From: Hymenobacter sp. HSC-4F20
GTDB lineage: Bacteria > Bacteroidota > Bacteroidia > Cytophagales > Hymenobacteraceae
NCBI RefSeq assembly: GCF_019599275.1
Contig: NZ_JAHZTD010000009.1
Span: 1-50,443, forward strand
Length of the DNA: 50,443 nt
Direction of reading: 5' to 3'
Shown in pieces: positions 33,289 to 41,422 of this stretch. The position numbers were made by a program, and so were the translations under genes. How positions within the stretch are numbered: the stretch's first letter is position 1; each line of letters begins with the position of its first letter. The notes beneath the pieces were generated by a model, which ran no database searches, was not told the origin of the DNA, and saw nothing but the letters and a program-made list of their open reading frames with translations.

Positions 33289-34047
33289 TTAAGCGTTAAG
33301 GCGAGGCCAGTCGCCATGGGTTGAGTGTGATTCTGTTTGTAGTTCCGCCGGTGCAATGCCCGCCCGGAGCATCGCTTCAAAGGCCAGCGGAAGGTATTTG
33401 TGCACCCCAGCTTTTGTGAGCTGAGTAAGGGTGCGGCCGCGGCGCATCTGGTCATCCATCCATGCCGCCGTTGCTGCTTTGGCAGGCTCCAGTTGCCGCA
33501 GCAACTCTCGGCCCGAGGTGGAGGGTGGGCAAATGCCCGCGAATACACCTGCCTGCACATATTCTGCGGCTGTTTTACCCGTCAGACAGCGCATAATGTT
33601 GTTGTGATAAGCAGCTAGGCCGTGTGCGCCCGCAGGCTGAGCCAGTAAGTGTTGCGCGAGTTGGGTTTCGGCGTCAACCTGAGTGGACCGGTTGGTTAAC
33701 CCCAACAGAGGCAAGCCCTGCAGCGGTTGTTCGTATCCGCGCAGTTGGGCTTCCAGGCGCTCGAATTCAGCCAGAAACATGCGCTTGATGTGGGCATAAT
33801 TTCTTCCCGAGAACCCGTTCACCAAGCTTTTGAAGCCGGTGCAAGTCATCAGCACACTACGCTTGCGCTCATTTTGGGCATCGGTATAGAACCCTTCCCC
33901 AAAGTTGCAGCTGCGAATAGAAGGCAGCAGCTTCAGTTCATCGTAGATGCTGAGAACGTCTTCGTGTTGCTTCTCAAAGGCAGCGGCTACCCGCAACGTA
34001 TCAGTTGCCGCATTGCCAGATTCCGTAGGAAACACGAGCTCCCGCAT
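33289..34047 (-). CDS. Rha-family phage regulatory protein
   Basis: A 252-aa protein. The start at 34047 (MRELVFPTESGNAATDTLRVAAAFEKQHEDVL) matches where Rha proteins begin; the longer frame upstream overlaps the neighbouring gene. The Rha domain (about 1-105) has FEKQHEDVLSIYDEL, then the conserved SVLMTCTGFKSLVNGFSGRNYAHIK and a helix MFLAEFERLEAQL. A C-terminal extension (PLLGLTNRSTQ onwards, with KAGVHKYLPLAFEAMLRAG) has no clear family. In lambdoid phages Rha interferes with growth in IHF-deficient hosts and acts early; it is a hallmark of temperate phage early regions. Confidence 0.75.
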   Translation of the reverse strand: MRELVFPTESGNAATDTLRVAAAFEKQHEDVLSIYDELKLLPSIRSCNFGEGFYTDAQNERKRSVLMTCTGFKSLVNGFSGRNYAHIKRMFLAEFERLEAQLRGYEQPLQGLPLLGLTNRSTQVDAETQLAQHLLAQPAGAHGLAAYHNNIMRCLTGKTAAEYVQAGVFAGICPPSTSGRELLRQLEPAKAATAAWMDDQMRRGRTLTQLTKAGVHKYLPLAFEAMLRAGIAPAELQTESHSTHGDWPRLNA

Positions 34048-34051
34048 TGCC

Positions 34052-34276
34052 TTAAGCCTTAACAGGTTCGGCCTGGGCCGCTTTCCAGCGAGCGTATCCT
34101 TCCGGATTATTCTCTTGAGCCAGTTCTTCAACGGCACCCCAATACTTGGAGGCGACTGATTCAGACAGTACCACGTTGGACAGGTATGCAGGCTGACGGC
34201 ATTTGGTACGCGAAACGAGCGTACGCAGAAACCCATCAGGCATCAGCTCGCGGATAGTTGGAATGTGGGTGTCCAT
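34052..34276 (-). CDS. Small first gene of the early phage operon
   Basis: A 74-aa protein, MDTHIPTIRELMPDGFLRTLVSR at the start and WGAVEELAQENNPEGYARWKAAQ later. It is immediately divergent from the repressor gene and 4 bp ahead of the Rha-like gene. Its position is that of cro in temperate phages, but I cannot make out a confident helix-turn-helix, so it is called only as the first early gene. Confidence 0.6.
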   Translation of the reverse strand: MDTHIPTIRELMPDGFLRTLVSRTKCRQPAYLSNVVLSESVASKYWGAVEELAQENNPEGYARWKAAQAEPVKA

Positions 34277-34398
34277 ATCGAATATTAGAAATGCCGTACA
34301 TTGCGGCCGTTCTCGTGATGATGATGATGACTAATGCAAATGAACATCATATACGGACAAAGAGCAAGAAATAACGAACAAAACCCTGCACAAAAACT
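34277..34398. promoter_or_regulatory. Divergent control region (repressor / early operon)
   Basis: A 122-bp AT-rich gap between the plus-strand repressor and the minus-strand early operon, the expected place for operators. It contains GCCGTACATTGCGGC (a 4-bp-arm dyad) and GATGATGATGATGACTAATGCAAATGAACATCAT, in which ATGATG and CATCAT face each other. No operator is proved. Confidence 0.5.
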
Positions 34399-35280
34399 AT
34401 GGAAGAACCACAATCAACTATTAACCAACGCATTCAGCATCTGATTGATAACTTGGAAAAAGGCTCACAAGCTTCGTTTGCACGTAAAATAGACGTGCGA
34501 ACAGGCACGGTAGGGGACATTCTGGGCAAGCGCCAGAGTAAGCCAGGCTACGATGTTCTGTCAAAAATCGTCTCTTCTTATCCGGAATTACGTGCAGAAT
34601 GGCTGCTAACCGGCGATGGTGACATGCTGAAGCGAGATCCTGCTGTAGCCTATGAAATGCAGGTGCCTACTTTTAGCCAGGCGGATGTAGATGCTAGATT
34701 TTTGGAGGAGGTGCAGCGCTTGCGCTATGAGGGTGCTTTCGATACCTATTCGGAACTGGCCACCATTCTGCAGGCCCACCGCAGCATTATCTCCGAAATT
34801 CAGTCCGGCCGCTATCACTGCACGCTTAAACTTGTCTTTATGCTCGACGCGTACTTTGAAGTAGACTTACTCTATATCATCCGGGGCGATGGCAGTACGA
34901 ACCGACCCAAGATGCCTAAGCCGACGGTCGCAGTTGGCCGGCCTGCGAAATCAGCTACTCCCTCTCTAACGGCCACGCTGAAGCAGGCGCGCACTTCTGA
35001 ACTGCGACGCCAACGCATTGAACGCACGAAAGACGAGCCAGTGTGGCGGCAGATGCTCTTCACCCTAATTGGAGAAACCTACCACCCAGAAGTAAAGTCG
35101 GACAGCTACCTGCGGGGGCTAGCATTGCAGATCCTACCCTTGTTTGAACGGGATAACGGCACCGTAGAAGATCAGCAAGCCTACTTTGAAATGATCCAGC
35201 GCGAGGCCCGCGAGTACGCCGCCACGCTGCCAGAGGAAAGCATCCTACTGCCCAATACCAACTCCGATACGACTAAATAG
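34399..35280 (+). CDS. Phage-type repressor with helix-turn-helix domain(s)
   Basis: A 293-aa protein. The N-terminal 75 residues follow a pattern common in Bacteroidota phage repressors: INQRIQHLIDNLEKGSQASFARKI, RTGTVGDILGKRQSKP, then AEWLLTGDGDML. A second helix-turn-helix-like stretch lies at about 115-165 (YSELATILQAHRSIISEIQSG, ending LLYIIRGDG), which also ends in a GDG-type element. No S24 peptidase or Ser-Lys dyad is apparent, so induction by RecA-mediated self-cleavage is not expected. It is divergent from the early operon and is therefore the likely lysogeny/immunity regulator of the phage block. Confidence 0.8.
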   Translation: MEEPQSTINQRIQHLIDNLEKGSQASFARKIDVRTGTVGDILGKRQSKPGYDVLSKIVSSYPELRAEWLLTGDGDMLKRDPAVAYEMQVPTFSQADVDARFLEEVQRLRYEGAFDTYSELATILQAHRSIISEIQSGRYHCTLKLVFMLDAYFEVDLLYIIRGDGSTNRPKMPKPTVAVGRPAKSATPSLTATLKQARTSELRRQRIERTKDEPVWRQMLFTLIGETYHPEVKSDSYLRGLALQILPLFERDNGTVEDQQAYFEMIQREAREYAATLPEESILLPNTNSDTTK

Positions 35281-35667
35281 CCTATGCCATACTCAGCCCA
35301 CCCACCGCGGTAGGCACCCTAATATGAAAATGCCTATAGAGGCTCTCTTAGAAAAAATAGATATACAGAAAAGCCCCACCTGATATCAGGTGGGGCTTTG
35401 TTGCAGTAGGTAGGCTCTACTACTCCAGGACACACACCTGTTAACCCGGAGCAAGCGGTGCAAACATACGACTGGGGAAAGTGTAGCATAATCACACCCC
35501 GACCCTCATGAGTTGTTGTCTTAGACGCCCATGGATTCCAACGCCCACTGCATTCGAAAAGAGAAAGACCGAGGCTGTAACGTTTTCCAAACGCCCGTTT
35601 ATATAATGTTATATTCTGGGTTTGTAGCCTCTGCCGACTACTTTATTGGCAAAGGCTATATATATGA
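35281..35667. other. Intergenic region after the repressor
   Basis: A 387-bp stretch. It holds the repressor's terminator (35370-35399) and then AT-rich DNA (TATATAATGTTATATTC near 35598), with no credible gene. Confidence 0.6.
35370..35399. terminator. Perfect palindromic terminator
   Basis: AAAGCCCCACCTGAT and its exact reverse complement ATCAGGTGGGGCTTT abut with no loop. A- and T-rich ends flank it (GAAAAGCCCC and GGGGCTTTGTTG). It ends the repressor transcript and could act in both directions. Confidence 0.8.
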
Positions 35668-36054
35668 TTAGCTAGCGGAGTTTCCCATATCGGCTTGCAG
35701 CCGGGTCGCTATCTGGATCAGATGCTGTTGTACTTGATCAAAGTGTGCCTGGTATTGGAACAGGAAGTACGTCGTATGGGGCTCCCGAAATAGATGGGTA
35801 GGCAAGCCTAGTCCCTGCAGAATGCGCTGGACCAGTTGAGGCATTGGCTTTGGCACATGATTGTTTTTGAAATTGACCAGCATCGTGTAATTGATGGGAG
35901 GCTGCTGGGCTTGTGCCCACGTCTTGAGAGTTCCGTGAGCAAAGGAGCCAAGCACATGCTGGCATACTCGCACAGCTACCTCGTACGAAATAGATCGGCT
36001 CGGATCCAGAAAGAGTGGCCGGCTCACCGGGGCCATTGCATGTGGGTCTTCCAT
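35668..36054 (-). CDS. Putative small DNA-binding protein
   Basis: A 128-aa protein with a repressor-like helical core: VRVCQHVLGSFAHGTLKTWAQAQ, INYTMLVNFKNN, then PQLVQRILQGLGLPTHLF. The middle resembles a helix-turn-helix with a recognition helix around NYTMLVNFKN. The start is uncertain (ATGs also at residues 7 and below). It is isolated, flanked by AT-rich non-coding DNA and opposite in strand to both neighbours. Possibly a regulator of the phage block or of plasmid copy control. Confidence 0.5.
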   Translation of the reverse strand: MEDPHAMAPVSRPLFLDPSRSISYEVAVRVCQHVLGSFAHGTLKTWAQAQQPPINYTMLVNFKNNHVPKPMPQLVQRILQGLGLPTHLFREPHTTYFLFQYQAHFDQVQQHLIQIATRLQADMGNSAS

Positions 36055-36393
36055 ACCTGACTACATGCCAATGCGCGAACGGAGAGCTCGCTGCTTGGCT
36101 AGGTGAAACTACGTGAACTTATCCTGAATTGATACAAAGCTTATCCTACGGCGGCACCTCTACGGTACTGCTCTGCTAAGTGCATCTCTTCCCCATTCGC
36201 TTGCCCAGCTAATTCTAACCTAGTGCTAATACCTGTACGCAGGCAACAGATGTAACTACGCTATGCTCAGCCATATAACATATTCCATACAGAATTGAAG
36301 TGGTAACACTAGGATAACATATGCGCGTGAGTTGCATCCTATTTTTGTGGTGGCTTTCAGCCCGTCATCTCTCCTCCATCTATTACCTGTTGC
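36055..36393. other. Intergenic region upstream of the nuclease operon
   Basis: About 340 bases without a credible gene. TATTTTTG at 36340-36347 matches the Bacteroidota -7 box (TAnnTTTG) 47 bp before the nuclease start, but no good -33 TTG is present at the usual distance. A promoter for the two-gene secreted operon is expected here. Confidence 0.4.
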
Positions 36394-37710
36394 ATGAAAC
36401 ACTCCTACCAGCGCTGGCCGAGCGCCTGGAAACTGCTGCTACTCGTCGGCTGCCTGCTAGCGGGCCGGTCCGCCTACGCACAGACGGCGACCCAGGAATC
36501 CTTTGACACCGGCACGAAAACTACCTATCCGGCCGGCCAAGTGGCGCTTAGCTCCGGCTCCTGGACCCTGGACGATGCCCTGCTGGGTACCAGCGCCGAG
36601 GACCATCGCATGGGCACCCAATCCGCGCGCCTGCAGCAGCGCGGTACGCTCACCATGGATTTCTTCTTGGCTGACGGCGCCTCGACTGTTACGGTGCAGC
36701 ACGCTGCCTACGGCACCGATGCCAGCTCTGCTTTTGAACTGTATTACCAGACCCAGGGCTGCGCCGACTGGGTGCGCGTGGGCCAGCCAGTCATAGCTAG
36801 CAGCTACGCTCTACAAACGGCTTCCTTTTCCGTTAACGTGCCTGGTAGCCTGCGTTTCCAGCTGCGCAAGGTAACCGGCACCGCCGCCCGCCTTAACCTC
36901 GACAACTTCACCGTGGCAGCCTTCGCGGCCACGCCGCCGCTGCCCGTGGCCGGGGACAATCAGCATCTGACGATGGGCAACCCCAGCGGGGCCGTGGCCG
37001 ACGTGAACCAGCCCTTTAACTACCTGCTGGAAAAGCCGCAGTATGCGCTGAGCTACCACCGGGACCGAGGCACCCCCAACTGGGTGAGCTGGTACCTCTC
37101 CCGCGACTGGCAGGGCTCGGCACCCCGGCAGGACGACTTCCGCGCCGATGAGACCTTACCCGCCGGCTGGTACCGGGTACAAGGCACCAGCTATTCCGGC
37201 TCGGGCTTTGACCGGGGGCACAACACCCCTTCGGCCGACCGCACCCGCTCGGTAGCCGATAACTCAGCCACCTTCCTGATGACCAACATGATTCCGCAGG
37301 CGCCGAACAACAACCAGCAGACCTGGAACAATCTGGAGGGGTACTCCCGCACGCTGGTAGGCCAGGGCAACGAACTCTATATCATCATGGGCAGCTACGG
37401 CAAGGGCGGCACCGGCCGCAACGGCTACCTGGAAACCATCGACCAGGGCCGCGTGACTGTGCCCGCCCGCGTGTGGAAAGTGATTGTGGTGCTGCCCGTG
37501 GGCACGGGGGACGTGAGCCGGGTGAATGCCAACACCCGCATCATCGCCATTGATACGCCCAACGACAACTCGATCAGCCCCAACTGGGGGCAGTTCCGCA
37601 CCACGGTCGATGCCATTGAAGCCGCGACGGGCCTGGACCTGCTCTCGGCCCTGCCTGTGAGCGTCCAGCAAGTCGTGGAGGCCCAGGTCGACAACGGTCC
37701 TACCAACTAG
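36394..37710 (+). CDS. Secreted DNA/RNA non-specific endonuclease (DRGH family)
   Basis: A 438-aa exported protein. It has a signal peptide of about 30 residues (WKLLLLVGCLLAGRSAYAQ). A jelly-roll-like N-terminal domain covers about 31-180 (TQESFDTGTKTTYPAGQVALSS ... LNLDNFTVAAF). The NUC1/Endonuclease_NS domain covers about 185-430. It has YALSYHRDRGTPNWVSWYL, the catalytic DRGHNTPSADR (DRGH at 273-276), TFLMTNMIPQAPNNNQQTW with the metal-binding Asn, and VPARVWKVIVVLP. All landmarks of an active Mg-dependent nuclease are visible. No C-terminal T9SS sorting domain is evident, so it may stay periplasmic or use the Sec route alone. It is followed after 44 bp by a large T9SS protein on the same strand. 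Likely roles are nutrient DNA scavenging or attack on competitor or extracellular DNA. Confidence 0.92.
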   Translation: MKHSYQRWPSAWKLLLLVGCLLAGRSAYAQTATQESFDTGTKTTYPAGQVALSSGSWTLDDALLGTSAEDHRMGTQSARLQQRGTLTMDFFLADGASTVTVQHAAYGTDASSAFELYYQTQGCADWVRVGQPVIASSYALQTASFSVNVPGSLRFQLRKVTGTAARLNLDNFTVAAFAATPPLPVAGDNQHLTMGNPSGAVADVNQPFNYLLEKPQYALSYHRDRGTPNWVSWYLSRDWQGSAPRQDDFRADETLPAGWYRVQGTSYSGSGFDRGHNTPSADRTRSVADNSATFLMTNMIPQAPNNNQQTWNNLEGYSRTLVGQGNELYIIMGSYGKGGTGRNGYLETIDQGRVTVPARVWKVIVVLPVGTGDVSRVNANTRIIAIDTPNDNSISPNWGQFRTTVDAIEAATGLDLLSALPVSVQQVVEAQVDNGPTN

Positions 37711-37754
37711 GTGCGTCGATTCCCTTTCCCTTTCTGACTTTTTCCGCTTCCGAT

Positions 37755-40700
37755 ATGCAGGCTTTTTCCTCCCTGACGCGCGTGCTCACGGCCCTGCTAG
37801 TGCTGCTGAGTCTCAGCAGCCAGGCCCAAATACAGTTGACCAGCGCCGACCCTGTTACCCAAACCTTTGATGGCTTGGGCACCAGCGCCACAGCTCCCGT
37901 CCCCACCGGTTTTCAGCTATCCTCCGGAGGGAGCTCCCCGGCCTATGGGGCGGCTAGCAACACAACCGTCACTACCCAGGCCGCAGGTACCTCTGGTAGC
38001 GGGGCGCTGAACAGCACCTCCACCGGCGGGGCGTACAACTTCGCCTCCGGTGCCACGGCCACGAGTACGGACCGGGCCTTGGGTTACCTGTCCTCCAACA
38101 GCTATTCTTCTCCCCGCGACTTACTGTTGGCCGTGCGCAACGCGACGGCTCAGCCCATGACCCGGCTGCTGCTGGAGTATGACATTGAAAAATACCGCAC
38201 CGGTACCCGGGCCTTTGACTGGCAACTTCGGCTCAGCCGGACCGGGGAAGCGAATTCCTGGTCTGGTTTCGTGACGGAGGGGTCTCAGACTTACCCGGCA
38301 GACGCGACAACGGGCGTACTGGCTACGCCTACGTCCATCCGCAAGTCCGTTGAACTCGGCCGCTTGGAGGCCGGCGCCACGCTCTACCTGCGCTGGTCCT
38401 ACGTGGGCAGCGGCGGCAGCACCAACGCCCAGGCCTTGGGCCTGGACAACCTGGTGCTAACCCCCACCTTGTCCACTGCGCCCGCGACGCCCACGCTGAC
38501 GACCGGTACCATTAGCGGCAGCCCCTTCTGCGTGGGCAGCTCCGGGGCGGCGGTCACCGTACCCTTTACGGTGAGCGGCGGTCTGAGTGGCCCCTTCAGC
38601 GCCCAGTTTTCCGACGCTGCCGGCGCCTTCTCTTCCGATCTAACCCAGAACCTGATCGGCACCGGCTCCACCTCGCCGATCGCGGCGACCCTACCGGCGG
38701 GCACACCGGCCGGTACCGGCTACCGCATCCGGGTTATCCACGCCGCCTCGGGCACCATGGGCACGCCCAACCCCGCGGACCTGACCCTCATCACCCCGCC
38801 GGCCAGCAACGCCGTGACGGTTGACCCACCCGCGGACCAGGGCCTGACGACTACCGGCACCGGGACGCCGCTCACGGCCACGGCCACGGCACCGTCCTCG
38901 TTCGTGTGGCGGTACGCCACCACCAGCACGGGCCCTTTCACCACGACCCTGCCCGGCGCCACCGCCGCCACCTACACGCCCAAAGGCAGCGACTTCGGCA
39001 CGGCCGGTACGTATTACGTCGTGGCCCAGGCCACCAGCACCTGCGGCAGCGTGCCGGCCACCAGCTCCCCGGTTACCGTTATCGTCTCTGCTCCCCAGCC
39101 CACGCTGACGGTCACGCCCAACCCCGTGCCCGACTTTGGCAGCGTCGTGGTGGGTTCCGCCTCTTCAGCTACTACCCTGAGCCTGAGTGGCAGCAACCTC
39201 TCCGGTCCGGTTACGCTCACCCCGCCCAGCGGCTTTCAGCTGCGCACCGGCACCACCGCCTTCAGCTGCGCCCCGCTCACGCTCACGCCCGCTGGCAGCA
39301 CCCTCTCGGCCACCGTGGAAGTGCGCTTCGTGCCCGCCCTGGCGCAGGCCTATGCGGCCACGATTGCCGTCAGTTCTGTCGGGGCTTCCTCCCTCCCCGG
39401 CATTCAGGTATCGGGCACCGGCACGAGTCCGGTGTATCCGCCCAGCTTGAGCACGGCCCCGCCCACCGCCTTGACGGCCACCACCGCTACGGCCGGAGGC
39501 GAGGTGCTGGAAGATGGGGGCAGCCCCGTGACGGCCCGCGGCGTGGTCTACGCCACTACGCAGGCCCCCACCACCCAGGACGACTTTACCTTAGCCGGGA
39601 GCGGCCTGGGGGCCTTCACCAGCACGCTGACGGATCTGCTGCCCAACACGACCTACTACGTGCGGGCCTACGCCACCAACGCCCAGGGCACCAGCTACGG
39701 CCCGCAGGTCAGCCTGACGACCGCCCCGGTGGCCCTGGCCGCCGAGCCTACCCAGGGCAGTACCCTGGCGGCCACCACCGTTGCCCCCACTAGCGTGACG
39801 CTGCGCATTAGCGGAGGTAACGGAGCCAAGAAGCTGCTGCTCGTTACCCCAGGCCCCGTCTTCTCGTTCCAGCCCCAGGACGGCACCACGTACGCCGCCA
39901 ACGTCACCTACGGCCAAGGCGACCAGCCGGCCCCCGGCACCTACGTGGTTGCCGCCTCGGCCGCCACCACCGTTACGGTGACTGGTCTGACGCCTGACAC
40001 GGAGTACACCTTCGCCGTGTTCGACTACAATGACGACAACACCAGCGGGGCCGAAAACTACCTGCTCACGCCCTACGGCGAGTTGACCCTATCCACACCC
40101 GCGCCCCCGGCCGGCCTGCTGCTGACCGAGGACTTCGCCTACCCGGCCGGGGAGCGGCTCACCGATCACGGCTGGACAGCCCACAGCGTTCCGGGCACGA
40201 ACTCTATTCAGGCAAGTGCGACGGGACTTAGCTACCCGAGCTACGGCCTGACGGCCGGCAGCGCGGCCGCGGCCCTTACGGCGACGGGCGAGGACGTGCA
40301 CCGCACCTTCATTCCGCAGCCGGCTGGCACGGCCGTCTACGCATCCGTGCTGGTGAACGTGAGCAGCGCCGGCACGGCCGACTATTTCCTGCACCTGAGC
40401 CCCGACCCGGTAGTCTCTACGTTTCGGGCCCGCCTGTTCGTGCGCTCTGCCGCCGGGGGCAGAATCCAGTTTGGGGTTTCCGGCAGCGGCACCACGACCC
40501 AGTACGATCCGACATCCTACGAGCTCAACCAGACCTACCTACTACTGGTGCGCTACACCTTTGGCCCCTCGGGCACGGAGACCCGTCTGTACGTGAACCC
40601 CGGGCAGACAGAGCCCACCACGGCCAATGCCATCAGCACGGAGGCCGCCAGCTCCGCCCCGGACAATATCGGGGCCGTTGCCCTACGCCAGGGGGCTAAC

Positions 40701-41348
40701 ACTTCTCCGCTGCTGCTCGATGGCCTGCATGTGGCCAACAGCTACGCCGCTGCCCGCGCCTTTGTGGCCCCGCTACCCGTGACACTCACCCGCTTGACGG
40801 CCCAGCGCACTGCGGTCGGGGAAGTTCAGGTAGCCTGGACCACAGCCCAAGAGCTGCAGGCCCGCTCGTTCCGGGTGCAGCGCTCGCTGGATGGAAAGAC
40901 CTTCACCATGGTGGGCAGCCTACCGGCGGCCGGCACCAGCAGCCAGGCCCGGCAGTATCGCCTACTGGACGCGGCTGCCCCCGCGGGGCTGCTCTACTAC
41001 CGTCTGGAGCAGGAAGACCAGGATGGCACACGCCACCAGAGTGATATCGTCACCGTAACTCCCCGCGTCGCCAATGGCTCCGTGGCAGCCCTGCAGGTGG
41101 CCCCCAACCCAGCCGTGGCCGGCCAGCCGGTACAGCTCACGCTGACGGGCCGTGCCGGCCAGGCAGTGGAAGTACAAGTGCTTGACGAGGTGGGCCGGGT
41201 ACAGTATCGCCAGCCTCTGCGGCCAGCCGCGCAGCAAGAGCAAGTGCCGCTGGCCCTGCCCCCTACCCTGCCCGCGGGGACCTACCTGCTGCGCGTGAGC
41301 GGTGGCGGCAGCCCACCGCTGCACACGCGCCTGGTGCTGACCCGTTAA
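37755..41348 (+). CDS. Large secreted multidomain protein with T9SS sorting domain
   Basis: A 1197-aa Thr-, Ala- and Pro-rich exported protein. It has a signal peptide (MQAFSSLTRVLTALLVLLSLSSQAQ) and an N-terminal jelly-roll-like domain. Ig-like and fibronectin-type domains follow, and a choice-of-anchor-D-like segment (VPDFGSVVVGSASSATTLSL). A second jelly-roll-like region lies near 790-1000. The type A C-terminal sorting domain covers the last 80 residues (LQVAPNPAVAGQPVQLTL ... LPAGTYLLRVSGGG). The sorting domain directs outer-membrane translocation and surface attachment by the host's type IX system. The fibronectin-like repeats (TVTGLTPDTEYTFAVFDYNDD) suggest adhesion or nuclease-associated surface binding. 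It is probably co-transcribed with the nuclease. Confidence 0.88.
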   Translation: MQAFSSLTRVLTALLVLLSLSSQAQIQLTSADPVTQTFDGLGTSATAPVPTGFQLSSGGSSPAYGAASNTTVTTQAAGTSGSGALNSTSTGGAYNFASGATATSTDRALGYLSSNSYSSPRDLLLAVRNATAQPMTRLLLEYDIEKYRTGTRAFDWQLRLSRTGEANSWSGFVTEGSQTYPADATTGVLATPTSIRKSVELGRLEAGATLYLRWSYVGSGGSTNAQALGLDNLVLTPTLSTAPATPTLTTGTISGSPFCVGSSGAAVTVPFTVSGGLSGPFSAQFSDAAGAFSSDLTQNLIGTGSTSPIAATLPAGTPAGTGYRIRVIHAASGTMGTPNPADLTLITPPASNAVTVDPPADQGLTTTGTGTPLTATATAPSSFVWRYATTSTGPFTTTLPGATAATYTPKGSDFGTAGTYYVVAQATSTCGSVPATSSPVTVIVSAPQPTLTVTPNPVPDFGSVVVGSASSATTLSLSGSNLSGPVTLTPPSGFQLRTGTTAFSCAPLTLTPAGSTLSATVEVRFVPALAQAYAATIAVSSVGASSLPGIQVSGTGTSPVYPPSLSTAPPTALTATTATAGGEVLEDGGSPVTARGVVYATTQAPTTQDDFTLAGSGLGAFTSTLTDLLPNTTYYVRAYATNAQGTSYGPQVSLTTAPVALAAEPTQGSTLAATTVAPTSVTLRISGGNGAKKLLLVTPGPVFSFQPQDGTTYAANVTYGQGDQPAPGTYVVAASAATTVTVTGLTPDTEYTFAVFDYNDDNTSGAENYLLTPYGELTLSTPAPPAGLLLTEDFAYPAGERLTDHGWTAHSVPGTNSIQASATGLSYPSYGLTAGSAAAALTATGEDVHRTFIPQPAGTAVYASVLVNVSSAGTADYFLHLSPDPVVSTFRARLFVRSAAGGRIQFGVSGSGTTTQYDPTSYELNQTYLLLVRYTFGPSGTETRLYVNPGQTEPTTANAISTEAASSAPDNIGAVALRQGANTSPLLLDGLHVANSYAAARAFVAPLPVTLTRLTAQRTAVGEVQVAWTTAQELQARSFRVQRSLDGKTFTMVGSLPAAGTSSQARQYRLLDAAAPAGLLYYRLEQEDQDGTRHQSDIVTVTPRVANGSVAALQVAPNPAVAGQPVQLTLTGRAGQAVEVQVLDEVGRVQYRQPLRPAAQQEQVPLALPPTLPAGTYLLRVSGGGSPPLHTRLVLTR

Positions 41349-41363
41349 CGGGTAGCTATCATA

Positions 41364-41414
41364 ACATCTATAAGAAAAGGGCCACCCATTGGGTGGCCCT
41401 TTTCTTATAGATGT
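41364..41414. terminator. Strong bidirectional terminator
   Basis: A 24-bp stem beginning ACATCTATAAGAAAAGGGCC and its reverse complement, around a 3-base TTG loop. A-run and T-run within the stem give a U-tract in both directions. It separates two convergent T9SS protein genes. Confidence 0.93.
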
Positions 41415-41422
41415 AATACTAC

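Noticed and set aside
38906..39793. A 295-codon plus-strand frame inside the large T9SS protein gene
   Set aside because: Its product is a His/Arg/Gly-rich low-complexity shadow; the main frame has clear Ig and fibronectin-type motifs.
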